From contig QLIY01000005.1 of NCBI GenBank assembly GCA_003260075.1, positions 405,438 through 469,437 of the forward strand: 64,000 nucleotides of DNA, written 5' to 3'. The DNA is from Phallusia mammillata (taxonomy: Eukaryota > Chordata > Ascidiacea > Phlebobranchia > Ascidiidae). The position numbers and the translations under genes were made by a program. The notes below the pieces were generated by a model. The model was not told where the DNA came from. It did no database searches and was given only the letters and a program-made list of their open reading frames with translations. Positions 12,317 through 24,045 of this stretch are shown here, one piece after another. Within the stretch, counting starts at the first letter, position 1, and the number at the start of each line of letters is the position of its first letter.

Positions 12317-15300
12317 CTACAGAGGCGTGGTTTGGTCTTTTAGCCATTCGTAGGTTGCATTGAACCCACGTTTAATCAAGCGAGGTCCAATAACTTCAAA
12401 ACACTGCTGGTGGTAGTTGTTTAACCAGGATATCTGAAATAAGCAGGCAAAAATTGTAAACATAAGTCTCTTCAAAATAATAAGATAAGAAATGTAAAAA
12501 TCGGGCTGCTTACCTGTTCTTCTGTAAGCATTGATTTAATAATCATATTTTTCTGGATTGGAATAAATGAGACAACCTCAAACTTAAGAAACTGTTTGTT
12601 TTCCTTTTGGTACTGAAACAACAAAGCAATATTATACAAATGCATACCAAGTATACAATAGTGACATTTACAACATATTTTTATTGAAAAAATGGCCATA
12701 GAAAACAATGCATAAGTTTTATAATGAGCACCTAGAAACCAGTCTTGTTTCAGTTATGCTGGAGCATTTTAATGTAAACTTTTTTGGTTTGTGGACATTC
12801 ACACAAAAGACTCCATTAGTTAATTACACACACCAATCAAGTTCCGTGCTTATAAACTTAAACTGTCAAGCTCTACATAGTCATGCTTACTACTTAACCA
12901 TCTTTGTATTTATGTAATGTTATTGTACCTGGGTTTCAGCCTTCACAGTTAACAATGTGTTTTCTGTTCTGATTCCAAACTTCCCACAATCATAGTACCC
13001 GGGTTCTGAAATATATTAAAACAGCCAACATGATATTGCAGCCATGATACAAACTTTAGTACAGTCAATTAATTAATGCACTGTTCATTACTGAAATAAT
13101 AATAACATAAAACTACCATCTGTTAGAAGCATTCCAGCCACCAGCTCTTTGTCTTGTGCCTCTGCGACTACTTCAGGCTCTTGTGATATGTAGATACCAT
13201 GAGGGCCTGTATAAAATATAATGTGTATTTAGGTTGAAAATGCGTTTGTCCAGAAAATGTTCCGTGAAAATACAGAGTGTCTAGGTCAGGTCTTGAATGA
13301 ACCGTTTTTTGCAGAAGTTGAATTTGAGTTGAATTTCAAAAATATTTCAATTCAACAATTGAATAACACTTGTATCAGAATCAAGTTGCTTGTAGTAATG
13401 ATTACAATTGTGCAAAGGAGTAACTTCAAATGATGCAAATGACAACTAAAATTAAATGAATGGAAATGGAAATGTAGTTGCATAAAGCTTTAAGTGTTTG
13501 CATATTTTTGTGGACACCAAATGACATGTAAATACAAACATAGAATTCTTGTTTATGTTAATAGCCTGGGATGTAGGCCTAAACGGGGGGGGGGTGCAAT
13601 TGTACAAAGGAGTAAGTTCAGACAATGCAAATAACAACTCAAAGTAAAGGAATAAAAAGCAATATGCTTCCATAACGCTTGAGGTGTTTGCAAACTTTTT
13701 GCATTTTTTGTGGACACCAAATGACACGTAAATTCGAACATAGAATTCTTGTTTATGTTAATAGCCTGGGATGTAGGCCTAAACATATTGTACCTTCAAC
13801 AGATTGAAAAAATCCAACCCCATGTCCAATGTTGGTGTCAAAATCCAAACCATGTTTCCACAAAGGCATTTTAGCAATAGTAGCCAACCAATGGCCCTTT
13901 GTGCCACATGGAAAGACAGCCATTGCTAAATCAATATGTACCTACAAATAAAAATGCTGTTACCACTTACTGAATAATTGGCCGACAAATTAATGCACCT
14001 GTAAAACTAAAGTAAATGCAATCTTTTCAAAATCAGTAGGATTGCCATAATGAACAGTTCTGCAACTATCCGTACATCCCTGATCTCTGCAACACAATTA
14101 TGTTTTAACTTTGTGCATTGCTAAAGTAATTTGTTTGTGATAAAACATGAACCATTCAACACAAAGCTACAACACACTATTCAATTTCTCAAAAGTATTG
14201 TTAGCATAAAAAAATTAGAAACACATTCTTAAGTTTGAAGCGCTTTTTTATACCAGTTTAACACCTCACATGAAGTTATTTTCCAAGCAATATAGCGAAA
14301 ACCTGATGCATACTTCAATTAAAAATCTTGATCAAGACCAACCTAAAAAATCCACCAGAATCAATCATGTACATTTCATCTGCCCTGATCGGTGTATCAT
14401 GATCAGGGCTGTTGCTGCAAAAACAAAATAGATAAAAGTTAGAATAGATAAAGTCTGTTGAAGAAAATTCAATTTACCCATAAAAAAAGCAATTTACCAG
14501 TAAAGTAAAACAGATGAGTTGATTCCTGCACAAGACATCATGTCAAATCCAATGGCAACAAAACCAATCTCATCTTTTCTGAATGCGTTAAGTTGATCCC
14601 CAGCTGAGCATTCAGTAATACCTCCATTCTTCACCTAAACAACCAATACAGAAATACTGTTCAACAACGTCAAAATAAATTCCTTTTTTGCACATTTTCA
14701 TGCCACGAAGTGTAGAAAAAATAAACAGGCTATAAACCTAGAAAATTTATGACAACTTTCGGACATGTCGCTTTTAAGACACAACTGCTCTATAGCACTG
14801 AAAGCAGAAAGTCATTCTTACACACCTAATACAAATAAGACGCAAAGATGACTGAGTTGTTAGCATTACGAAATCACCAAAGTGAAAAATTATTTGCAAA
14901 AATAGGACTTGCAAAAAAACAGGCCGCTAATTACCATTAGCATTCAGGCGTTGACAATGATAAAATGATACAAACAGACAAAAAAATCCAGCAAACCCTA
15001 CATTTGATTCCAGCCAATGCAAAAATCGACAGAAAGCAACAGCATCTCTGTTATTTGCCTCCAAAATCCCTTCAATCTCCAGTTTTGTTTTGTGGCATTT
15101 CAACATTGCTACTGGAGTGTTTGAAGTCAAAACTCTTGAAGCCTAAAGTATACTGTTTTTGCTTGAACACAGTTTCAGCTTATTATTATAATTTTAAAAG
15201 AACTTACCAGTGGGATACAAGAAACAATTGCATAATTGCATTTCTGACTAAGCCAAGTTTTACCAAAGCAGCATTTCGTTTTCAAATAGGAAAAAATGTC

Positions 15301-17382
15301 AGTGTAACCATGTAGTTTTACTTTGAATAATTCCAAATAAGCTTCAACATCTTTTGAAACTTTGGAGGGCTCTACAAATAAACTTAACAACAAAGAATAA
15401 GTTTAAAACTAGATTTAGTCTTATTTTTTTGCAAACATAATTCATACTGAATGCCATCCTTTGCTACCACCACATATGCATTGAATAAGGGAGAAAAGGG
15501 TAGGTCCGACCCTGTGAGGTTTAGAAGCCCTGAAATTACAATACAGCAGCCAGATAAAAAAAAATGTGCAATGTTTTCAAAACTTACAGGCCACCTCGTC
15601 CAAAGATGTAAGCACCAACCAGTCAACCGATTTTTCAGACATTTTCTTTTGAAGCAAGGTACATTTGAATGAACAGTCTTGTTCAATTCTTGATGATGAA
15701 ATCATTTCAATTGGGTTACAAACTGTTGATGGTTTGTCAGGCCAAATCTAAAAAATATGAGCAATTTTAAACTACACCATTTTAAAAAACATATTAAAGG
15801 TATGTTTTTCAGTGTTACTCAGCTCCCATGCAATGACTGTGCTTATTTCAAGCACAAACCTGAATTATAATTTTTTATTATAAACATAAAAATTATAACG
15901 AATTATAAACATGCAAAACAACTTAAAATCTACTTTTCAAATTAATGTAGGTTTTCAAAAAAAGCTAAATTAAAGTTACTGCTATTGTATTGTCATGCAG
16001 ATATAGTTTTGTGCATGGTGTTAGAATAAAACTTCAATTGCAAAAATTCAAGGAGATGATTGACAAATGTTATGGACTAAAAATGAATTGTTTATGTTGT
16101 GATTGCTGCAGCATGCTAGCATTGCACTAAGGCAAGTTTAAAACCTTATCAACAAAATCTTCAGTTTGTGGAAACAACTCATGACCACTCGCTTTTAGAG
16201 TTTCATTAATTGTGTCCCAAAGATCTACATTAAAATGAGTTGTCTGCTTTAAATGTGATAAAATATTCACCTTAAATCTGAGTAACAAAACTGTAAACAG
16301 AATCTAAATACAAGTTAAACTTTTCTTTGGTGCAGTTTAATTGTCTTTTATTTAGTTAACGATTTTATTAATATGCTTTTTGCATGCGATCTCATAAAAA
16401 TTTTTCCTGTTTGTGAAAATATTGTCTAGTAAAATCCTCTTTACCATGTTCATACTTCATGCTTCAAGTTAACAGTTGACCTCCGCTTAGATACAATGTA
16501 GTTTTTTCTACACTGATTTAGTACTCCTACCTGATCTAAAAAGCATGGGATTTACAGCAACCTTTGATTTTTTTTGGAGAACAGAACAAAGCCAATTTCC
16601 AATAGTTGGTGTAGTTTTTAAACCACTCTTCATTAAAATCCAATTTTCATCAAGCTGCAGCTCTGCCTAAAACATTTTAAAAGATATGTGTACATATATG
16701 TCATTTCGAAAAACATAACTTTTTTGTGCATTAGAAAAACCTGATAGTAATATTGCTTGTTTGTCCATAAAGCAGCACTCTGTTCTGTTATGACTGCAAC
16801 AGCTGGTCCAGTGAATCCAGAAAGAAATTTGACCTTCTTTTCGGCATCAACAAGTTCTGCCGACTGCAACAAAATTTTATTTGGGTAATCATATACAGAA
16901 AGAGTAAAAAACTGACAACAAACGCAATCACAAGTGATGGACTTTACAGCCATTAAAAGGAGCTACTAATCTAAAATTGAATTAGTAATACATGCATTGT
17001 GTGCCTTATCTGGATTTTATTCAAAACTGGACTTTTCAACATACAATGAATTATCTGACTGAAAGACTATATATTGATCAGTTTTTGACATTAATAAGCA
17101 CAAATTTAAATAACATGGCAGCTAGCACAGTATCAAATGTCAAAGTATCACATACTCATATATTTTTTACATGTAAACAAGTTGTTTGGGCACTAAAACT
17201 GGTCGGGAAAAACTGTCACAAACTCAGTTACTTGACAAGATTCTTCACAATACATAGAAAAAACTGACTTGGTGAGCATCTGTGGATGGGATGATCACAG
17301 CATGAATGTTGGACTGTTTGTAAGCCTTCATCACTTCTCTTAGTTGTGCCAACTTGGCAGTTGAATCACCTCTTTTCATCAT
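12317..17382 (-). CDS. Xaa-Pro aminopeptidase paralogue, probable pseudoenzyme, 16 exons
   Basis: Exons on the minus strand, 5' to 3': 17269-17382, 16741-16863, 16531-16666, 16145-16224, 15588-15747, 15448-15529, 15208-15382, 15002-15142, 14498-14634, 14343-14414, 13999-14086, 13794-13941, 13117-13206, 12929-13005, 12514-12612, 12317-12433. The sum is 1839 bases, 612 aa, with the same intron phases as its neighbour, so the pair arose by tandem duplication. The M24 metal ligands remain: Asp in DSGG, Asp in DQGCTD (one residue further along), His in NIGHG, Glu in TDEPGYY and Glu in RTEN. The three other active-site histidines are gone: GAIIHY is replaced by [14 protein letters not shown] by FDTNIGHG, and NVHEG by SVEG. 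The frame is fully open, so this is a diverged protein rather than a decayed pseudogene. It may have altered or no peptidase activity. An in-frame ATG lies at both 17382 and 17379; a 5' extension cannot be excluded. Confidence 0.88.
13405..13784. repeat. Diverged direct duplication around a 10-G run
   Basis: Copy 1 is about 13405-13584 and copy 2 about 13595-13784, with G at 13585-13594. The right parts are nearly identical (both end 'gggatgtaggcctaaac'), while the left parts differ by roughly a fifth by eye. That is more than most other poly-G-linked pairs here. It is intronic in the second aminopeptidase gene. Confidence 0.6.
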
Positions 17383-18149
17383 TGCTTTCGGTGTGTAAAT
17401 TTCAGAACAAAATGTGACAATCCCAATTTTATAGTTAACACAACACAGTGTCCCTTTTCTCCCCACCCTGTGAAATATGTTACTTAGTTTGTAAATTGAA
17501 AACATTTGCGAATTAAGAACCACTGGTCTAGATTAGAACCAAACAAACAATTTTGTTGCTTGGTAAGCATATTTTGCAAAAATCACCTGTCGGGAAATCA
17601 CCTTCATGATATTTGATTTTTTTTCTTTGGACGTAGTTGTGAAAATATTGACCCATAACTCATAAAAACTAAATGTAAGTTAAGCAGATAATTTTTGAAC
17701 ACATCCAAAATAGTCCACATCTTAGTTCTATGGGGCGGCATTTCAATTATTCGCCCAACTGACACGTTGAATAACCTTTGTCCGAACATTTTGCCGGGGG
17801 CGTTTTTGTATTTATCGCCGACGTATACCATCGTTCTAAATTGTAACATGGCTAAAAGGTAACAACAAGACAATTGATTGAAATGATCTTTTGTCTTTAC
17901 AATTGTTTAAATTGTCTTCGAAGTATTGCCCAGAGTCAGCAAATAATGGGTACTTTTTAGTGTAGGACAGTCATGTTAGCAGTTGCAGTACTTTCACACA
18001 AAGGTTAAGTTGGTCGGATTTATTTTGCATGTTGAAGAAGTTGTTTGCATAACTGTATTTTTAAATAAACTTAGTGCTCTTTACGAACTCAGCTATGTGC
18101 TACTTGTTATATATTTATTGTTTATGGCTATGGTAAAAAAGTTTAAAAA

Positions 18150-18234
<85 letters not shown>
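18150..18234. other. Poly-G run, 85 bases, upstream of the fucosyltransferase
   Basis: A pure G run 31 bases before the ATG at 18266. If it is filler, the true 5' flank of the POFUT2-type gene, including its promoter, is unknown in this assembly. Confidence 0.7.
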
Positions 18235-18235
<1 letters not shown>

Positions 18236-18250
18236 CTGAACAGCAGAAAT

Positions 18251-18259
18251 TTTAACAGA
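18251..18259 (+). promoter_or_regulatory. Possible splice acceptor (trans- or 5' UTR splice) before POFUT2
   Basis: TTTTAACAG ends seven bases before the ATG of an otherwise intronless gene. Ascidians add a short spliced leader to many mRNAs at such sites, so an outron acceptor is plausible. The upstream flank is obscured by poly-G. Confidence 0.35.
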
Positions 18260-18265
18260 ACAAGG

Positions 18266-19546
18266 ATGAAGTTTTATATTGGAACAACAACTTTAGTTTT
18301 TGCTGCACTACTATGCATGGCAATAGCTGACAAAAGATACTTACTTTATGACTGCAACCCAGGTGAAGGCTTTAACCTACGCAGAGATGTTTACATGCGA
18401 ATTGCCAACATGGTAAAAAATCTACGAGAACAAAAAGAGTGCAAAGGTGATGACTGGGTGTTAGTTCTTCCACCATGGGGAAGGATAGGGTATCATTGGA
18501 AGGAACGGGATATGGAACAAAGTAAAATCCCTTGGTCAAAGTTTTTCGATATTCCAAGTCTAGCTAAGCATGTGCCAGTTATAGAGTATGACGATTATGT
18601 TGAAGAAATTGGTGATGCCAAGGTAGATGAAATTTGGTATTTGCAACGCTATGAAGAAGGTTGGTCCTCTGGAAATTGGGAAGACAAAATGCATGAGAGG
18701 CCCTGCATTGATCAACCTGTTTATGAGTCAGAGGGGAATTCAGATAAAATAAGAGGATGGTTTTGGGGTTTTGAGGAAACCTATGCCAACAAGTTTAAAT
18801 GTGTTTCAGTGCAGGGCTCATCTAAGATCTTTTTTGGACCCTTATGTGGTGCAAATACCACAGCTCAATCTATTATGTTGGACCGTGGGGAAAATATTTT
18901 ACATGATATGTTTGGAGGAAAAGATTACTGGGATTGCAGGCGAAGTATGAGATTTTCAAAAGAACTCGTTGAAGAAGCTAATGAGTTTAGAAAAAAGCAT
19001 TTTGGTTCAAACGATGAAGCTGACAAAACTGTAATGCCAGAAGATTGGACAGAACATAAATGTACTGAGGGTGATGCACTTGGTGGCCCATATATTGCAG
19101 CTCACTTGAGACGTAAAGATTTTCTATATGCCCGCAAGGATCAGGTTCCTGATCTCGAAAAAGTCGCGAAGGTTTTAAAAGAGAAGATGCAAGAATACAA
19201 AGTTAATAAAGTGTTCATTGCATCAGATGGAACAAAAGAAGAAATGGCCCAGCTCAAAACTTTGCTGCCAGAGATGGTTATGTACAAACCGACTAAAGAA
19301 AAAAAGAAGGCATTTAAAATGGGTGGTGTTGCAATTATTGATCAGATTATTTGTTCCCATGCCAGATACTTCACTGGGACCAAGGAGTCTACTTTCTCGT
19401 TTAGAATTCAAGAAGAAAGAGAGATCATGTGCTTTTCCAAAGATATGACATTTAATAGGATTTGTTCTGACCAGGAACCAAAAGATTGTGAGCAACCAAC
19501 AAAGTGGAAAATTGTATGGAACAGTGACAGTGAAATCTGGCAATAA
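18266..19546 (+). CDS. POFUT2: GDP-fucose protein O-fucosyltransferase 2 (POFUT2-type), single exon
   Basis: ER enzyme that transfers fucose from GDP-fucose to Ser/Thr in folded thrombospondin type 1 repeats. The 426-aa ORF has a hydrophobic signal peptide (residues 1-21, MKFYIGTTTLVFAALLCMAIA). It then shows the family N-terminus RYLLYDCNPGEGFNLRRDVY, including the Glu of the GEGFNLRRD loop, and VLVLPPWGR, ERPCIDQ and GWFWGFEET. The C-terminal GT-B half has GGPYIAAHLRRKDF (GDP-fucose-binding Arg), KVFIASD, GGVAIIDQIIC and STFSFRIQEERE. Length is close to human POFUT2 (429). The gene is intronless, unlike vertebrate POFUT2 and unlike its neighbours here. A TTTTAACAG sits just before the ATG (18251-18259) and could be a spliced-leader or 5' UTR acceptor. 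Confidence 0.95.
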   Translation: MKFYIGTTTLVFAALLCMAIADKRYLLYDCNPGEGFNLRRDVYMRIANMVKNLREQKECKGDDWVLVLPPWGRIGYHWKERDMEQSKIPWSKFFDIPSLAKHVPVIEYDDYVEEIGDAKVDEIWYLQRYEEGWSSGNWEDKMHERPCIDQPVYESEGNSDKIRGWFWGFEETYANKFKCVSVQGSSKIFFGPLCGANTTAQSIMLDRGENILHDMFGGKDYWDCRRSMRFSKELVEEANEFRKKHFGSNDEADKTVMPEDWTEHKCTEGDALGGPYIAAHLRRKDFLYARKDQVPDLEKVAKVLKEKMQEYKVNKVFIASDGTKEEMAQLKTLLPEMVMYKPTKEKKKAFKMGGVAIIDQIICSHARYFTGTKESTFSFRIQEEREIMCFSKDMTFNRICSDQEPKDCEQPTKWKIVWNSDSEIWQ

Positions 19547-22500
19547 AAGTTGACATGTTACATTTATAACCAAGCCCTTTAACTGACATGACCAAATTGA
19601 GATATGCACTTGTTTTACACAAAAAATTATTCATCTCATTGTAGCTTGTTTTGTTACCTATTCGCTTTACTGAAGTTTGTTTGTTTATGTTATATGCAGT
19701 ATGATTTAAACTGACCGCAGCATAATATTTCCATGACCTGAAGTGCCTTTTGTGTTTCTCACACTGCACACTATTTCAAGTTAGACAATTGGTTTTCGTA
19801 ATTTATCAAATGCAAAAATGATTTGGTTGAGATGTAAGCTTTTTCAGTGGCAATTTAAGAAAGTTTAAGAAGCAAATGAGGTATTTCAAGGCCAAACAAA
19901 GAGTGCTTTTGTTTTAATTGTTGTAAGTATATTAAAACATAAAATTTTGCAAGGGGGAAGCTTACACATATGAATTACTATAGCAACTAATTATGTACAA
20001 AGTCATGAAATATATGCAGTAGAGTTGCGACCACCATGAAAAAAAACCACTCAGCTACGCAACTATCACGTGTGACATTTTGTGAGTTCGAAATACATTA
20101 AAACGGCAGAGGTTTTAAAACAACAACAGAAAAATATGGTAATGTAAAGGTATATTGAAATTCGATGCAAGGGCGTGTTCCCCCTATTGCCCTATACAGC
20201 GGCGCACATGGTCCAAGATTATTACAAACCGCTTATTTTGCGGAAAACGACCCCTGTTGCGTGGAGACAACAATTACTTTTACGTTTTTATTGGTCGCTT
20301 GTAACATTTAAACTATTTGCCAGAAGTTGTTAAAAAATGACTCGAGCACGTTAAATTATTCCGACAAAAGACAAATCTTCGTGACCATCTAAGCGCACCA
20401 GGCGCATTAATCTGCTCAAAAATATATAATATTTGAACTCGTTTGCCAGTACATTTGAAATTCAAGCGTCTTTGCGGGCCGCCCAACCTTTATTAAAGGG
20501 CCGCATTTGGCCCGTGGGCCGCAGGTTGCCCACCCCTGATCTAAACAAACGTCGTAAGCTGTAAAATTGTGTTTTAAGACTATGTGATCTTAGCTTGATA
20601 AGTTACTTTATGTATTCATTTGAAAAGGACGGCCTATTGGTCAGAGCTGCCGGTTTGATTTATAGAAGGAATCACGATTAAGGGCGTTCGATCAAATCCA
20701 TAATCATTAATCACAAACAGTTTCAACCCAACTTGTAAAGACGAAAACGTAAAACCCGATTACAAGTATAACTTTCCATCAAATATAGCCAAAATTTACA
20801 TAGTCGGCTGAATATACTAGGTTGCACCAAAAATGTCCCAAACACCGAAAAATTAGCTATTTTTGCAATACACTTCGAAGCAAATCACAAAATATTTTTA
20901 TTCCCCAAACTTTTTTCTCGCGCCACATGGTCATTTGACACGCTTGTGTGGGTTTGTATCGGCTTAACCAATCAGCGCTCTTTGTTTTTTTGGCGTGCCA
21001 AAGTCATTGCCGGCAAAGTCATTTGACCAGTGGAGCTTGTGGCGTGCGGGTGTTGAACGCTGGACCAGCAGCAAGGTAAATTTCAATTTGATTTCAGTAA
21101 CTTAGCAAAGTATCTGATATTCTGTAACAATATTGTAACGTACAATACATTTAAACCAAGATTAACATTGCCTGTGGTGCATTAATGTGCTGCAGATCTC
21201 AGTTTATTTTTTGTTGCATGTTTGGAATGAATGATGTTTATTTACTGGTCAAATTTAACTGAACTGACATAATTTATAATCATGCCTTTATCCTTTTGCT
21301 GATGTTACAAACCTAACTCTACTGGTATGTGTAAAAGCTAGAAAAAAGTTCACTGTACAAAGCACTTGCAGCAAATGTGTTTCGGGCATTGTGACGTCAC
21401 ACACGCGTGCGCTTTTTAAAACGGCGCCGATTTAGGTAACTGCAACGCGCGCTTTACTTTGCCTAATGAATTAACTGCGTACCTAAACTAAAAACTTGCC
21501 CATGTCTCAAAACATGTTATTTTATTTACAGAATAGAAGCTTTTTTTCTGCACTCTACGATCTCATCATTTCACAACACCAACAACAACTTCAAATATTT
21601 ATTTGTATGTAAACATAGGAGTCTGTCGTGGGTCAACCGGGATTGCGGAATTGTTAGGCCTAACTTAGGTTAACTGGCGCTAGGGTTGAGTGACCTGTTC
21701 TTTTTCCGAGAAGGACCCGTAAAAAGTCCTCCACGGTCAAAGAAGGGCCCAAGTCGGTAGGAGTGCTACTATATCAGCAAGTTGGCGCTAGGGCTAGAAC
21801 CTAGAGTGGCACTTGTTAACTAGGGTTAGGTTAGGTAACATAGGTGGGGTACGTTTGGGATCCGCGCGCCACGTAAGGACTTTAGCTTAGAACGATTTTT
21901 AGCTAGGTGTGGCGCGTTGCTAAATGGCTTTAGCTAAAATAAGGTGCGTTTAGAAACACGGCCTGGGCATGGCCTCCACCGCATTGCATTGGCCGCGGAG
22001 CAGGCGGGATCGAGTACCGGACACCGCTATTTCCAATGAAGACCCAGGCTCGTGGGTTTGAGGAGACCGGCTTTGCATTTTGCCAGAAAAGTCCCGTGAG
22101 CCACCCTGATAGGGCGCAAACTGTTGTTAAAATTTCCAGCCCTGCGTTTGCGTAATGTATTTGGGTCCTTGATAGGGGGGTCTCCAAGGGCAGGGAACAG
22201 TGATACCGTGTTGTTGAGTTATACGTTGTAATAATCACTGGACTCTTTTAAATAAAGTCCGGCGCCTATCCTAACTATAATTATAGGGACTTCGTGGATT
22301 TTTTTTCGGGTTTTGACCAGTTTGTTTTATCTATGCTTGTACATCCGTTTCAAAGTTTTATTCACTAAAAAGAGACTGCGAATTGGATATCAAGCATGTG
22401 ATGTAATAACTCCTGTTATTCGTTGTAATATTTTTAACAATACTTTTGTCGCGAATTAAAAGCCCCAAATTCCCTGTTTTACTGGTCAAGCCCATTTTTG

Positions 22501-22700
22501 ACTTGTGGATTTAGGTTAACTTTTTACATACTTCAGTTTCGTATTCCTGCTTGACCCGGCCATCCAGTCATTATGGGGTGATGGCATTTTGGGTGGTTGT
22601 AAAACACGACAGACTCACTTTCTACTTTTCTAGGCTATTTTGCGGCGGTTGTATGCAAGGCAGTTAGTTGAGGCAAGTTTATATTGTGTACTTTTACGTC
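19547..22700. other. Intergenic region, no confident gene
   Basis: AT-rich with no ORF of coding character. A hAT-like fragment lies at about 20390-20536. A CAAG/GTAAAT donor-like site at about 21075 could belong to a noncoding 5' exon of a plus-strand transcript. 'Ggttaggttaggta'-like stretches near 21826-21838 are short and not telomeric arrays. Confidence 0.5.
20390..20536. mobile_element. hAT-like element fragment (same family as 47526-47850)
   Basis: The right end reads 'gcaggttgcccacccctg'. The 147 bases before it match, on the opposite strand, the left part of the complete element at 47526-47850, including the shared 'ggccgcatttggcccg'-type block. The other end is not clear. Confidence 0.5.
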
Positions 22701-23329
22701 GGCCGCGCAGGGACGATGGCGGTTCCAACGTTTTTTCAGAAACCTGCTTACAAGTAGCGAAGCAGACGAACGACATTTTAAGTTTTAATCTTCGATTAAG
22801 TTAAACCTAGAAATTATTAAAAGTGTTATTACTTTTCTCTGTCGTTTTCCCTCTTTCATCAACAAAACAGTGTGCGGCGTCCACTTTTTCTATCCTTTCG
22901 TTTCTATTTAAGTAGACCAGTTCTTGGGGGGTGTTGTGCCGTTTTACATCAGCCGACAGGTTCTTCATGTTATTGGTGTTTATTTTTTATCGCTCGTCGC
23001 TCGCTCTAACTATGCGAACCGCCATCGTCAGGTATCAGTTTGTTAGTTGTCAGAGAAATTCGGTTTTGTTTTGGATCAGTTCCAAGTCGACTGAAATGAA
23101 ATTGTAAGTTTGCTTTTGTTTATCATTTCTCTTTCTCAAAACTAATTTTTATTTTGTTTTACAGAATGGATGACAAAATATTGGATTGTTGGAAATTGTT
23201 GTGAAAATATATTGTGCAATACAATGCAATACAGGTATTTTGAAATGTTTTTTTCCATTGACGACATGTTTTCTTTAGCAGAAAATAACTTTTATTTTTT
23301 ACTGGTCTAAATTTATTCTATTCATGTTT

Positions 23330-24012
23330 TTCAGGTCTTTTATATTGTTTCAGGTCCTTGTAATTTTTACAGGTTTTCTTTACAATTTGTTTTGTTTTTC
23401 AGATGCTGAATAAATTTTATATTTTTTATTTCAACAGCATTTCTTAACAAACTCTTTTGTTTTTCAGATGTAGGGAAATAAGTTTTAAACACTTTAAGAA
23501 TAAAACAGCACATAACCGTTTTCTTTTTTGCAGGTTATGTTTTTGTTTTTCAGATGTAGGGTCTTAGGAATTTTACTCATGCAAATAACTTTTTTTTTCT
23601 TTAACTTCTAACATATGTTTTGACAGATTGTTTTGTTTTTCAGATATAGGATTTTTCATATAAAACATGTTTGCATATAATTTACTTTGTTTCTAAGCAA
23701 AGCATCTGTGTTTGTCATTCGACATAATTCACATTTTTTGCAGGTTTTACAAGCGTTTTTGTGTTCGCAGGTTTTAGGTTTTTAGAAATGGTTAATTATG
23801 CTTTTTTTTACAAATAATACCTTTTTGGGGAGAGTAAGATTGTGTTTTCTGTTCAAAATCCACAAGTATACAGGTTTTTAAAATTCTGGCGTTTTAGGTT
23901 TCTGCAGATTAATGTTATTATTCTTTTGCAGGTATACGAAACTTGTTTTTGTTTTTCAGCTTTTTAAGATTTTTATACTTTCAGAATGTTAGGTTTTTGT
24001 TTTTCCACAGGT
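23330..24012 (+). other. Array of splice-acceptor-like motifs
   Basis: The motif 'ttttgtttttcag' recurs at about 23390-23402, 23454-23467, 23540-23553, 23630-23643 and 23945-23959. In three cases 'atgtaggg' or 'atatagg' follows. Weaker 'caggtttt' variants lie between. No exon is evident in the interval. It may be the 3' part of a long intron with decoy acceptors, or a degenerate tandem repeat. Confidence 0.5.
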
Positions 24013-24045
24013 TGCTAAGTTGTATTTTTACTACTGAAACAAATG

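Noticed and set aside
14965..15315. Plus-strand 116-aa ORF
   Set aside because: It is antisense to aminopeptidase exons 15002-15142 and 15208-15382, which have full family motifs.
12317..17382. Calling the second aminopeptidase a pseudogene
   Set aside because: All 16 exons are open, splice sites are normal and the length equals the paralogue exactly, so a diverged functional protein is more likely.
21820..21845. Telomere-like 'gttaggttagg'
   Set aside because: Only one or two imperfect units, not an array.
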